DNA of 64,000 nt from Burkholderia pyrrocinia (GCF_001028665.1 NZ_CP011505.1:496001-560000), one strand, 5' to 3'; shown: positions 52,960-63,300, numbered from the stretch's first letter. Made by a program: numbers and translations. Notes: generated by a model not told the origin, from the sequence alone.

Positions 52960-54162
52960 TCAGGTGCCGACCGGCTGGCCGTCTTCGTCGAACACGGTTA
53001 CCGTTTCGGTACCCGCCTGCTTGACTTCATAGCGAAACACCTTGCTGTCCTCGTCGTGTTCGACCTCGTACGCCACGATATCGTCGTCAGGGAATGTGCC
53101 GAGCCGCACGAAGCGACGGGTAAAGATGTCCGGCACGTCCTTGCCGGGACGGGTCGCAACGATCCGGCCGATCGAGTCGTCGATCGATTCGTATTCGGCC
53201 GGCAGACGCCATTGCCCTGAAGCATCGAGCACGCCCCATCGCTCGTGTTCGCAGGCGGCCCAGCATCGGCTGCCGGAGTGCAGCAGCACGGTCAAGGCCG
53301 TATAACGGCACGGGATGACCTGTACGCCGTTGCGATCCACCACCCCGAACTTTCCGTCGTACAGCACCCGCGCATGTTCCCCGCGCCAGAACGCCCATAC
53401 GCGCTCGTACTGCACCGGCGTAATCGCTTTCCCCTGGCTATCGATATGTCCGTATCGGTCGCCTTGCCGCACGATTGCAACTTCCATCCATGCATCGAAG
53501 CAGATCTCGTCGTAGCGCGGTGGCACCAGCGTCTCGCCCGTGATGGCCATCACGCCCATCTTCTCGTCTTGCTCGAACACTTCAACCTGCTCGTAGTAAA
53601 TCGAGGTCAACGGTTCCCACCCGTAGTCGTAGTGGTCCTGGTTGATCAGCTCGCGAAAACTGGTGACGCCCTCTTCCGCCAGACCCTCGCACTGGTCGAG
53701 TATGGCGAGATCGTCGGCCTCGATCGCGTGCTCGATTCTCGCGTTGTCGCGCTCGATGCGTGCTAGCAACGCCTGGGCCAGTTCGACGTGCGGCTCCGCC
53801 GACAGGTTGAACACATCCCATCCGTTCAGATGAAAGTACCGGTGGATCGCGCGATTTTCGAGGAATGCGAATATCTTGCGCTTGGCTTCCCGGAACGCGT
53901 CGAGATCGTCGATCAGGCGGTCGGCATGACGCTCCAGGAACGCATACAACCTGGCCATCCGCGCTTTACCGCCTTCCGCTTCGGCATAAACTCCGTCGTC
54001 ATTGCCGGTATCGTTGCAACGATTGCGTGCCAGGAATGGCGCTACCGCCAGCAGCGGACTCAACACCGTCGGGAAGTCGTAGTTCCACTCCACCATGTTC
54101 AGACACGGCGTGTCGGCCGGACCGATGTCCTGCAGATTGAACATGTACATGCGATGCGCCAT
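52960..54162 (-). CDS. WG-repeat protein, 400 residues
   Basis: The N-terminal part (MAHRMYMFNLQDIGPADTP, then an all-helical stretch to about 165) precedes clear WG repeats: EKMGVMAITGETLVPPRYDEI, RYGHIDSQGKAITPVQYERV, GKFGVVDRNGVQVIPCRY and RWGVLDASGQWRLPAEYESI. These have the Gly-x-hydrophobic-Asp-x-x-Gly pattern of the family. An AAGGAA site lies before the ATG. It is convergent with the exported-protein gene. Function is unknown; WG-repeat proteins often mediate protein-protein contacts. Confidence 0.8.
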   Translation of the reverse strand: MAHRMYMFNLQDIGPADTPCLNMVEWNYDFPTVLSPLLAVAPFLARNRCNDTGNDDGVYAEAEGGKARMARLYAFLERHADRLIDDLDAFREAKRKIFAFLENRAIHRYFHLNGWDVFNLSAEPHVELAQALLARIERDNARIEHAIEADDLAILDQCEGLAEEGVTSFRELINQDHYDYGWEPLTSIYYEQVEVFEQDEKMGVMAITGETLVPPRYDEICFDAWMEVAIVRQGDRYGHIDSQGKAITPVQYERVWAFWRGEHARVLYDGKFGVVDRNGVQVIPCRYTALTVLLHSGSRCWAACEHERWGVLDASGQWRLPAEYESIDDSIGRIVATRPGKDVPDIFTRRFVRLGTFPDDDIVAYEVEHDEDSKVFRYEVKQAGTETVTVFDEDGQPVGT

Positions 54163-54799
54163 CGAAGTTCCTTGTCATGAGTGACGCGTTGGAAAATCAG
54201 CGTCCGGATGCGTATGTTATGTCTGCCGGCGTTACGTTTTCTGGCGTTCAATCGACAGCAAATCAAGCGTCGCTGTCGGATTCCGCGCAACGGAAACGGG
54301 CCATCGAGCGATGCAGCGGGCGGAATGGGTTTCACAGTGCAATTTTGCCTCGTGCAACCACGCCAGAAGCAACTGAACTTCTACCTTTCCGGGATTCCCT
54401 TGATTTCGATGCACTTCACCGCGGTAACCTGATTAAGCGTGATGCGGGCTTCCGATCCGCGCCTACAATAATATCCAGTGAAATCGATTACTCTCTGTCG
54501 GATTATTATTCACGCCGCATTGGGTTGACCTGAGGCGGAATTTTGTAGCCAGTCGGGCAGTGAGTCTCGCGTCGATTGAGCGGCCAGGTTGTATTCTATG
54601 GCCAGTTCCTGATCATGATGGCATTCGACTATCCTATTCGGGACCCGTCGCGCGCGTGATCAACAATCGTGATGCGGGGAGACCCCGTATAAAAACCCGC
54701 CGCGCCCGCTCGCCTACCGCTGCGTGCTACTCTCGTCAATGGCACCGGCCAAGACAGTCCAGTGGTGCGCGACCAGTGAACATTGTGGATTCACGCATC
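54163..54799. other. Intergenic region, 637 bp
   Basis: No gene is supported. The first 400 bp are lower in GC and hold a plus frame (54177-54533) with no recognisable features or ribosome site. The end must contain the promoter of the kinase gene. A GTG at 54779 in frame with the kinase could be an alternative start. Confidence 0.45.
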
Positions 54800-56242
54800 A
54801 TGTACTCGATCTTGCCCGCGTTTGTATCTGCGTTGTTTCTCGGGTTTGGCCTCTACGTGCTGGCCACCAAGGGTCTCACGCGCGTATCCGTCCCGTTCGT
54901 CCTGATGTGCGCGACGACCTTCGTCTGGCAGGGAACGTGGGCCTTCCTGTTCCAGACGACCGAGGCGGACGTTGCCAACTTGTTGGTCAAGGCAGGCTAT
55001 CTGTTCATCCTCTTTCTGCCGACGACCTTCTATCATTTCGTGACGGAGATCGTGTCGCGTCGGGACGAGCGGCCGATCATGTTCGCCTCCTACGGACTCT
55101 GCGTCCTGCTGGCTGTGCTGCTGGTCACGAGCAATGTGGTCGTCGACGGATTCCGCCTGCATTTCTTTGGCCCGTATCCCAAGGCGGGCCCACTGCATCC
55201 GTTGCACGTCGTGCAGACGGTATTCCTGGTCGGCCGCAGCGGCTGGCTCCTGATCGACGCAAGACGACAGGAGCGAGCTCGAGACGTCCGGCAACTGCTC
55301 GCGCAATGTCTCGTCAGCCTGGGCCTCTATTCGCTCGCTGCCACCGACTATGCGGTGAACTACGGAGTCGAGTTCTATCCGGTCGGGGTGCTGTTTATCG
55401 CGATCAGTCTCGGGATTCTCGCGACGTCGATCGTCCGCTATGGCCTGATGGGCCCCTATCTCCTGGCCGCGACGGTCGCGCACGAAGTGGCTACGCCGCT
55501 GGCGGCGATCGGCCTGCACGCGGACGAGCTGCGCAACGTCCTGCCGGTGCTGCTGCGCGGGTATCGGCTGGCGGTGGAGCACCGCTTGTGCGCCGACGAT
55601 TTGTATCCTGGACAGCTGGAGCGGCTGCCGACGCTCGCGTCGTCGATCAGGCGCCAGGTCGACACCACGAGTACCGTGGTCGAAATGTCCCTGGCGTCCT
55701 TTACGCTGGACCGACTGGATCGCCACGGTTTCGCGGCCTATCCGATACGGGCCTGTGTCGACGCCGCGGTGGATCGCTTTCCCTTCCGTCCGGGTGAGCG
55801 AGACCGCGTATCGGTCGACGCGATCGATCCGGACCTTCGGTTTTCCGGATCCGACTCGCTCGTGATCTTCGTCATTTTCAATCTGCTGAAAAATGCCCTG
55901 TACGCGATCCACGCAAACGGCCGTGGGCAGATCGAGATCGACGCCCATCGCAGCAACGGTTACTGCGTGGTGCGTTTCAGCGATACGGGCCCGGGCATCG
56001 CCCCCGATGTGCTCCCTCGAATCTTCGACGCCTTCTTCTCAACCAAATCGCACGGTCGCGGCGCCGGCATGGGCTTGAGCTTCTGTCGCCGCGTATGCGA
56101 AGCGCTCGGCGGCACCATCGCGTGTGAATCCGTCCTCGGCGTCCGGACCACGTTCACGATTCGGCTGCCGGAGCCCGGGGCGCCGGCGGACCAGGCATTG
56201 CGCGATCCGCCGGCGCCCACCCGACGCTATCGCATCGGGTAA
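54800..56242 (+). CDS. Sensor histidine kinase with 7TM N-terminal domain
   Basis: This is a 480-residue inner-membrane kinase. Seven membrane segments fill residues 1-217, ending YPVGVLFIAISLGILATSIVRYGLM, a layout like 7TM-type histidine-kinase sensors. The phosphorylated His is His228 in TVAHEVATPLAAIGL. The N-box is NLLKNALYAI, G1 DTGPGI, F-box IFDAFFSTKSHG and G2 GAGMGLSFC. I chose the ATG at 54800; the frame opens at 54560. Membrane-embedded sensors of this type can detect lipophilic signals. The response regulator at 56974 is its probable partner, with a thioesterase-like gene between them on the other strand. Confidence 0.88.
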   Translation: MYSILPAFVSALFLGFGLYVLATKGLTRVSVPFVLMCATTFVWQGTWAFLFQTTEADVANLLVKAGYLFILFLPTTFYHFVTEIVSRRDERPIMFASYGLCVLLAVLLVTSNVVVDGFRLHFFGPYPKAGPLHPLHVVQTVFLVGRSGWLLIDARRQERARDVRQLLAQCLVSLGLYSLAATDYAVNYGVEFYPVGVLFIAISLGILATSIVRYGLMGPYLLAATVAHEVATPLAAIGLHADELRNVLPVLLRGYRLAVEHRLCADDLYPGQLERLPTLASSIRRQVDTTSTVVEMSLASFTLDRLDRHGFAAYPIRACVDAAVDRFPFRPGERDRVSVDAIDPDLRFSGSDSLVIFVIFNLLKNALYAIHANGRGQIEIDAHRSNGYCVVRFSDTGPGIAPDVLPRIFDAFFSTKSHGRGAGMGLSFCRRVCEALGGTIACESVLGVRTTFTIRLPEPGAPADQALRDPPAPTRRYRIG

Positions 56243-56255
56243 GGCGGTCTCACAT

Positions 56256-56729
56256 TCAGTTCGCGGCGGACGGCAGGATCAGTTCATACGCCTTGACCCG
56301 CTCGATGATGCCCGCCGGAAACCGGCGGATCCGCTTGTCGGAACCGGCAAACACGATCTGCTGATACCCCAGCGACACCTGTCGTCCGTCAACGTAGAAG
56401 CGAAACAGCAGATAGGCCGAACACTGCCGAACCTCGAACGTATTGAGATAGCAATCGACCCGCTGGAACGGAAACGTCTCGTGGACGTATTCCTGATGCG
56501 CGCGCTTCGTCACGAACGACCCGCCGGCCGCCAACAGGTTGTTGTGGATGCATTCGTGAAACCAGCGTTCACGGCACACGCCCTGCCATTCGAAATAGCG
56601 TGCGAAATAAGTGTTCATGAAGGCATTGGAATCCTTGAGGTAAATGTCGATCACGTGGTGGAAGGTTTTCTCGGACAGATGTGCCGTTTCGTGGGAAAGG
56701 ACGTGAAGAATCGCGTCTCGCGTCAACAT
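56256..56729 (-). CDS. Hotdog-fold thioesterase-like protein
   Basis: The product has 157 residues. NAFMNTYFARYFEWQGVCRERWF follows the pattern of the 4-hydroxybenzoyl-CoA thioesterase type (asparagine, then a Tyr-x-x-Tyr/Phe-F-W-x-G helix). The strands FPFQRVDCYLNTFEVRQCSAYLLFRFYVDGRQVSLGYQQIVFAG fit the hotdog sheet. Members release acyl chains from CoA or carrier proteins. It ends 13 bp from the convergent kinase gene and is divergent from the response regulator, so it is probably part of one functional locus, perhaps making or destroying the kinase's signal. The family call is from pattern only. Confidence 0.6.
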   Translation of the reverse strand: MLTRDAILHVLSHETAHLSEKTFHHVIDIYLKDSNAFMNTYFARYFEWQGVCRERWFHECIHNNLLAAGGSFVTKRAHQEYVHETFPFQRVDCYLNTFEVRQCSAYLLFRFYVDGRQVSLGYQQIVFAGSDKRIRRFPAGIIERVKAYELILPSAAN

Positions 56730-56973
56730 GGATAACTCCTTGAATCGCTACTGGCGGTAGCGGCGCATTCCTTCAACGAGAAGGAATGGCCCGATTCTCC
56801 CTGTGCAAATCCGCTGTGCGGCGCGGTCAAAATGTGCCGAATTCGCAAATGACGAGCAGTTGATATGCGTCCCACTTTCGCCGGATAATTGGCGCGGTCG
56901 TGCAACGCGACCGTCATTCGCGGTAACGCGTCTCCGGTACCGCACCTTCTTTTGCTGATTTATCGAGACTCGT

Positions 56974-57912
56974 ATGCAACTCTTCGTTAGGCAGCCGGTG
57001 CTCTATCCCGTGTCCGTGGTGTTTGTCGACGACAATCCGGATTTCCTGCAGGCGCTGCGGGGCGCATTTCCGGACGAACACCTGAACCGCTTTTTTACGC
57101 AACCCCAGGAGGCGCTCGACTTCGTGTCGTCGCGTGACGCGGAGATGCCACCAACGGCCGCGGACTATTTCGGTGCGGAGAAAAAAGGCGGAAATGCGAT
57201 CGGCCAGGATGTGCTCGCCGATCCCGCCCGATTCGAGGCAGTGGGCGCGGTGGTCGTCGACTATTCAATGCCGGAGGTCGACGGCATCCAGTTTCTGTCC
57301 TCCATCCGCAACGCGAACTGCATGAAAATCCTGCTCACCGGCATCGCCGATGAGCGCGTGGCGGTGGATGCGTTCAACGCGGGACTGATCGATTGCTATC
57401 TGAAGAAAACCGACGTCGAGATGGCGCGCAAGCTGGCAACCGTGCTGGACAACGCGAAACGCAAGCACTGCGCGGCCCGCGGGCACATCAGCCTGCATGA
57501 GGCGGGGGCGACCTACCGGGATCCGCGGATCGTCAAACTGATCGATGAGGTGGCCGCGCGGGAAGGCATCGTCGAATACTACTGGCGCCCCAATCAGGAC
57601 GCGGTGCTGATGTTCGACGCCGCCGGCGCGCCAAGTGTATTTCTCGCCTGGAGCGAAGAGGACTGGTCGTTCCACTGCGACATCGTGGCCGACGCGGGCG
57701 GACCGGCCGAATTGTGCCGCGGCATGGAAGCGCGACGCATCATGCCGCTGTTCTGGCCATCTCAGGCCTATCGGCCGGGCCTCGCGGACGTTCACTGCGC
57801 GGCCCCGCTACCCGTTCCGGGATGGCACGGCACGTTTTACAGCTGGACCCGTCTGGATGATTCGGCCACCGAGCGCGAGCTGCCCTCCTTGGCAAAATGG
57901 CGTCACGCGTAA
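56974..57912 (+). CDS. Response regulator with unrecognised output domain
   Basis: The product has 312 residues. The receiver domain has the acidic pocket Asp19-Asp20 (VVFVDDNPDFL), phospho-acceptor Asp96 (VVVDYSMPEVDG), Thr in ILLTGIADE and Lys in CYLKKTD. It is interrupted by an extra loop (about 55-85). The C-terminal 150 residues (HISLHEAGATYRDPRIVKLI, YWRPNQDAVLMFDAAGAPSVFLAW) show no DNA-binding helix-turn-helix, GGDEF or other output I know. It is probably phosphorylated by the 7TM kinase encoded nearby. The output may act by protein contact or enzymatically. Confidence 0.82.
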   Translation: MQLFVRQPVLYPVSVVFVDDNPDFLQALRGAFPDEHLNRFFTQPQEALDFVSSRDAEMPPTAADYFGAEKKGGNAIGQDVLADPARFEAVGAVVVDYSMPEVDGIQFLSSIRNANCMKILLTGIADERVAVDAFNAGLIDCYLKKTDVEMARKLATVLDNAKRKHCAARGHISLHEAGATYRDPRIVKLIDEVAAREGIVEYYWRPNQDAVLMFDAAGAPSVFLAWSEEDWSFHCDIVADAGGPAELCRGMEARRIMPLFWPSQAYRPGLADVHCAAPLPVPGWHGTFYSWTRLDDSATERELPSLAKWRHA

Positions 57913-58111
57913 GAGATAACCTGGTCATCTCCAAACGGAACGTGTAAGCGAGGCGGTGCTGTCGTCGGCTCGTTGGCAACTCAAACTGGAACGATCCCTG
58001 TCAAGCTTGGCTCCAACGGTGGCTGGTTTTCATGCCTTGCGTCGGCAGGTCGCTCTAATCCGGCGCATCCGGTCCTGCCAGGCGCACCGTAAGCGACTCT
58101 ACAGGGGAGAT

Positions 58112-58711
58112 TTAATTCTTTTCATCCCCCCAGCGGGTCCGGCGCTCGTCGTGGGGATCCGTTCCAGGGCACGCCTCATGCGGCACCCGCGCTTTCTTCG
58201 CGACAACGCATCCGCACAGCCCGCATACGCTGCGGGACGCGTCGAACGCGGTGGCCAGTTTATAGATGAGCCGATCGTCGGGCCGCGTCAGATGCTCGCA
58301 TCCGACGCATGCGTTCAGGCGCCGCTCATACGTGGCATCGTCGACGGGCGTAAAACCCGATACCGCCCAACGCAGCAGCGACTTCGATGCTTCCGCAACG
58401 AGTCGCGCCGACGACAAGCCGTCCATCCGGGCCGGTGCACCGTCCGATGCCGGTGCGTCCTCCGCCTGGAACCGGAAGCGCGAGTGACGCCGGTCGACCT
58501 GCGGTGCCGCCGCCAGAAGATGTTCGAGCATCGCAGGATGACCGCGCGCCGCCAGCAGGCGGCGCGCATAGTCCGGTTGCAGAACACAGGCGAGCGCCGC
58601 GCGCTCGGTGACAGGATGTTCCAGATGCAGGAACTCGCCCATCTGCTGACGAAACTGCTCGACGGACGTCGCCTTCGACATGTCGCCGAGTAAATTCCAT
58701 TCCTCTCGCAT
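58112..58711 (-). CDS. Cys-rich putative zinc-binding protein, 199 residues
   Basis: A soluble protein with a helical N-terminal half (TSVEQFRQQMGEFLHLEHPV) and a C-terminal module with six Cys: Cys135-x2-Cys138, Cys163-x2-Cys166-x-Cys168 and Cys181 (ACVGCEHL, VCGLCGC, EACPG). The spacing suggests a zinc ribbon or rubredoxin-like site. GGGGAGG lies before the ATG at 58711, which decides the start over an upstream ATG at 58819. It is the last gene of a minus-strand group with the Hint-metalloprotease and the giant LamG protein and is probably co-expressed. Function is unknown. Confidence 0.7.
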   Translation of the reverse strand: MREEWNLLGDMSKATSVEQFRQQMGEFLHLEHPVTERAALACVLQPDYARRLLAARGHPAMLEHLLAAAPQVDRRHSRFRFQAEDAPASDGAPARMDGLSSARLVAEASKSLLRWAVSGFTPVDDATYERRLNACVGCEHLTRPDDRLIYKLATAFDASRSVCGLCGCVVAKKARVPHEACPGTDPHDERRTRWGDEKN

Positions 58712-58815
58712 CGTTCGCTCGCCTCCCCAATCCCCTCTACTACTATCGAGGACAACGCCGGGACGATGGCGCCGCCGGAAATCCCGGCGCGCGCCACATC
58801 GCCCGACGTCGCACG

Positions 58816-60243
58816 TCATGCGGCCAGATTGCAGTCAGCACATGCCGGTTTGGTCGGGCCTTGCATTGCGGCCTCCCAGGTATCGATACGGCACTGGTTG
58901 CTGGGGTACACCCGTCCTGCCTTGTCGAGACGCACCGCGCGCGAATCGAACCGCGCGCCGTCCGGCGCCAGTCGGCCCATGTATTCGTACAGAGTCTTGA
59001 CCTGGTCGATGGCCTTCTGCGTCGATTCGAAATACTGCTCGCCGAACCAGAGCTTCCGCATGACCACGGCCGCGCCATAGAAGTCCGCCTCTCCCTCGCA
59101 TGTCACGCCGCTTTCACTACCGTCCGGCTTGCCGTACAGATGCCCGACTTCATGCGCCAGCGCCAACGCCACGCCGTCGTAATCGAAGCCGTCGATACGC
59201 GACAGGCCGCCGGGCAGATAGACGTACTTCTTTCCGTCCGTCACCCAGGAGTGCGAATTGACCTCATCGCTGTACCAGTCGAAGAGGAACGTGACGTCGG
59301 GGTACAGCGGCCGATAGACGCGATCGAGCAGCCATTCGCACATTTCGAGCGCGTACGGATCGTTATAGGGGCGCTTGGGGGCGACAAGGCGCAAGAAGTC
59401 GGCTTGCCACCAGGGCAGGAAATCGGCCGCGTGACTCGGCACGTCCACACGAGACAGATGATGCGGCGTGAACACGCCGCCGTTGATGCCGACAGGCCCG
59501 TTCAGCGGCGCCACATGATCGCCATGTTCCTGCCGCCACGCCTCCGAGCCGACGACGGCCGCTTCGCGACGGATCTCGAACGGTACAGCCGCATCGCCGA
59601 TCGGGTAGTTGACGAAGGTCTCGATGGCAAAATCGCCGCTCACGACGCCGTTCGTCAGGATCAGGTGCCCATTCAAGTCCTGGTCCGGCGGCGCCATCGT
59701 CGTCGCGATTTCCCAGAACGATCCGTTGTACTCGCCCCAGTCGAGCCTGTCGATCGCCACAGGATTGCCCTGGCTGTCGAGCAGACGATCGTCGGGCGTC
59801 AGATTGGCCGCCGCACACAACTGCTTGCTGCCGTACAGCAGGAACGGATGGCTCTGCGTGCAGATGAGATCGTGCTTGTTGCCGTCGCGCGTGGTGTACT
59901 GGATCCGGATCGTGTTCAACGTCTTTGACTTGGGCGCGAACGAAACCTGACTCACGAGATACTCCGTGAACCGGAGATCGCGCCCCGCCGCCCGGATCCA
60001 GGTCTTGCCCTGCTCCACCCGTTCGATGTTGACGGAATTACCGTCCGCCAGCGTCACCTGCGTTCCGTCGCCGATGCAACTGCAGATGCAGTAGCATGTT
60101 CCGTTTGGCCGCTGATACATGATCTCCTTGCCCGCGGATTTACCGAGGTCATGGCATGTGACGTCGATACTGCTCTTTTGACCACCACAGAAGTCGTTGC
60201 CGCAATACCCTACCGCCTGTGGCGAAGCTGAGGCCTGTGTCAT
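58816..60243 (-). CDS. Fusion of Cys-rich N-terminus, Hint domain and HExxH metalloprotease
   Basis: The product has 475 residues. Residues 1-55 are Cys-rich (Cys14, 19, 30, 50, 52, 54). A Hint (intein/hedgehog-type) domain follows from the candidate nucleophile Cys56: CIGDGTQVTLADG resembles the usual C-x-x-x-x-T-x-V-x-x-x-D-G start, and CTQSHPFLL (129-135) the T-x-x-H block. The domain seems to end near 211. The C-terminal part has a zinc-protease motif, AHEVGHLYG (His364, Glu365, His368), with EGEADFYGA (Glu385) as a likely third ligand. The ATG at 60243 has an AGGAG site 6 bp upstream. Hint domains cut themselves, so the Cys-rich piece or the protease may be released after synthesis. Confidence 0.78.
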   Translation of the reverse strand: MTQASASPQAVGYCGNDFCGGQKSSIDVTCHDLGKSAGKEIMYQRPNGTCYCICSCIGDGTQVTLADGNSVNIERVEQGKTWIRAAGRDLRFTEYLVSQVSFAPKSKTLNTIRIQYTTRDGNKHDLICTQSHPFLLYGSKQLCAAANLTPDDRLLDSQGNPVAIDRLDWGEYNGSFWEIATTMAPPDQDLNGHLILTNGVVSGDFAIETFVNYPIGDAAVPFEIRREAAVVGSEAWRQEHGDHVAPLNGPVGINGGVFTPHHLSRVDVPSHAADFLPWWQADFLRLVAPKRPYNDPYALEMCEWLLDRVYRPLYPDVTFLFDWYSDEVNSHSWVTDGKKYVYLPGGLSRIDGFDYDGVALALAHEVGHLYGKPDGSESGVTCEGEADFYGAAVVMRKLWFGEQYFESTQKAIDQVKTLYEYMGRLAPDGARFDSRAVRLDKAGRVYPSNQCRIDTWEAAMQGPTKPACADCNLAA

Positions 60244-60363
60244 CTTGATCTCCTGGTTTGCGCCGGTCATCGACTGCCACGAAAACGCGCATGGTCTCCG
60301 TGGTCGCTCGTCTTCCGCCGTGGCGGAAGACGGCAAGCACGCCTCGCCTGCGTCCACCGCTCG

Positions 60364-63300
60364 TCACGCGGAAGACGAAGGCAAGCCGTAATACGCCCGC
60401 ATGTACTTCATGATGTCTTCCTTCACGCCGGCGCGGTGCTTCGCGAGAATGCGTCCCCATACCGGTTGCGTCTCCAGCGAGGCGATCAGCGCATCGGCCT
60501 CCTCGCTCACTTTCGCCATCGGATTCGGGTCCGCGCCTTCCGGCAGTTCCGCGATCAGCCAATAGTTGTTGGTGATGCTTTCCGCGTCGGGCCGCCGCGC
60601 GTCGACGGGAATCGATTCGCCGGCGTCCTTGATCTGCGGCGGCACACGGCTCACGTACGTGACCCGATGCAACACGCGCCAGACTTCGTTGACGTTCGAC
60701 AACGCCTGGCGCAACGCGAGCGCGTCGGGATCGAACGAGCCTGCGTATTCCCCTTGCCGGTAGAGCCAGTCCTCATCCACGACGCTCTTGAATTCGTCGA
60801 AGTTCTTCTTGGTCGGGGCGAGGTAAAAGCTCATGAAGCGGTAGCCGCGCACCTTGCCGGGCGAAGGCAATTCCGAATAGTCCGGCATGCCGGTGTCCGG
60901 ATCGTCCCGCATCAGGCCGATATAGCGTTCGCCGTTCACGTTGACCGACAGGCTGAACGCTTCGCTCTCGGCGAGCGATTTCGCGGCCTGCGTGATGATG
61001 TGTCCGCCGAACAGCGCGTCGAGCTCGAACGCCACCCCGACGCTGATCTTCATTTCCGTGTAGAAGCCGCCCTTGCCGTGAAAGCTGTAGGCGCCGCCGC
61101 TTTGCTCCTGGCGAACCGCCGTGAACTGCTCCTCTTCCGCATAAAACCCACCGTCAGCCGTCCACACGTAGGTATTGACCATGTTCCGGCGCGCCATCTT
61201 CTTTTTCCAGTCGTCCGTGCTGATCGCCTCGCGCTGCCGTTCTCCCATCAGGATATTGGCCAGGTCGTTCGACGTGTCGCCGATGTCGCCCGGCTGGAAA
61301 TTGACGACGTTCTGCCGCCGCCCGATGCTGCCGGCATCGAAGTTGTCGAAATAGGTACGCAATTGCTGATGCTCGCGATCGATCAGTTGCTTGAGCGCAT
61401 AGGCTTCGAGCGGCTTGAAGTAGCTACCGAACTGGCCTGGTTGCAGCGCCTTGTAGGACGCTTCGCGTTCGAAGCCGATCCAGCCGTCGAGCGTGCCGTT
61501 CTTCACGTAGGTCGGTCGCAGCCGGAACATGATGATGTTCATGTCTTCCGGAATGTCTGGATTGCGGCGCAGTTGATACGATACGAGCGCGCCCGTGCCG
61601 CGGATGCGCAACGCGTACATGTCGGCGGTCGCCGAGCGCACGAGCGCGTAGCCCATGTTGCTCGGAAACCAGATCTGCCCGTAACCGTTGTCGATCTTGT
61701 AGGCGTTGCCTTTCCAGCCGCCCCGCAATTCGACGTTCTTGCGCGCCGTGATCCGCGTCTCGTTGCTGACCAGCGCATCCGCGACCGTGCCGACGCTCTG
61801 CATGAAATTCGCCTGTACGCCGATATTCGAAATGAAGCCGAACAACAGCTTCGTGACGCCGATACCGGCCTGGATCCGCTCCTCGAAGTTCACGCCGAAA
61901 CGCGTGTTCAGCTGCATGTCGAAGCCCGTATCGCGGTTCGCGGTGTATTGCAATGTCCGCGCCGCGACCTCGTCGACCGCGATGGAGCTGCTGCCCGTGT
62001 AGATGTTCGGCGTACCGGGATACACCTTGAGGTTCTCCGCCGGGACCGGTGGTGCGCCCTCGATATAGCCGATCAGCGTTGGCGCCATCTGCGCCTGACC
62101 GATGTACTGCACATCGAGATCGCCGACCTTGAAGTTGCCGAACAGCGCCAGCGCCCCATCCGCCGCGACATAGACGTACGCGCGCTGATAGACGGCTACC
62201 GAGCTGCCGTACGCGTCGGCTTCGAGCGCACCGTACTGGCGCGCGCCGGGCGCCCCCTTCCCGGACGCGTTGTAGGGCGTAACGAGGCCGCCCAGCGTAT
62301 TTCGGATAGCCGGCAACTCGATGCCCACCGGCGCCAGTGCGCCCTGCCATTTCGGCGTGCCGTCGCCGATCCACACACCGTCGGCGCCCCAACCCGTGAC
62401 GTCCGGCACCGTCGAGCCCGATCCTTCGCTGAGCGGCCAGTACGCGGCCAGGTCGGGTTCCCCCGCGACAAGTTGCGTGTACATGTTCTCGCGGATTTGC
62501 TGTGCAGTGCGCTGACGCCGCCACACGCGCAGCTCGATCAGCTCGCCCGTGAACTGCCGCGCAAAGGCCGACCGGTAAAACTGCGCGCCGATCGTCGCCT
62601 GCGCGTCGCCGTACCCGACCTTGTCGAGCGTATAGGCGTCCGACGTTTGCCGCGCGCCGTCGATGTAGATCGTCCAGCCGGCCCTGAACGTCGTGTGAAT
62701 CCACATCTTGTCGACCGCTTCGTTGCTCAGCTCGAGGGTGGCGTCGTGTATCACCGCGTTGTTGTCGCTCTTCGCGTCGTAGGCAATGCGCCCGGAGCCG
62801 GAATCGAAGCGCCAGTTGCTGATCAGGCCTTGCGCGTTCGCTTCGAGGTTGCGGTCCGCAAAGAACTCGATCTGCCAGTTCATCCGCCCGGCCTTCCACA
62901 GCCGGATGTCGCCCACGGCACCTTGCAGATAGTCGCTGTAGTTGCCGGAGCCGAGCATCAGCGCCGCCTGCGTCGGCACGATCGGATCGGTCACGTGCTC
63001 GAACCCTTGCAATCTGCCGTCGATGAAAACCTTGTGCGCGAACTGGCCTTTGTCGACACGCACGAAATTGCCGCCCACCAGCTCGCCGTTGCTCGTGCCT
63101 GCCAGGTCCATCACGGTGGTGCCGAACAGGTCCGCAAACGGCCAGTAGCCGGCCAGGCCGCGATCGCTGGCGCTGGGCGGACGCGAGATCCGCTGCCGAA
63201 TCTCGTCGGCGGTCAAGCCCCTGTTCCAGATCGAAACCTCGTTGATCATGCCCGTGAACGATTGCTGGGTCGCCATGCCGCCGATCGAATAGGCCGCGTC

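Noticed and set aside
49727..54162. Polymorphic toxin and immunity locus
   Set aside because: No toxin domain, secretion marker or repeat cassette is visible; only the mix of unknown proteins suggested it.
58112..58711. Ribosomally made peptide precursor
   Set aside because: The Cys pattern fits a metal site better, the protein is long, and no peptide-modifying enzyme is encoded nearby.
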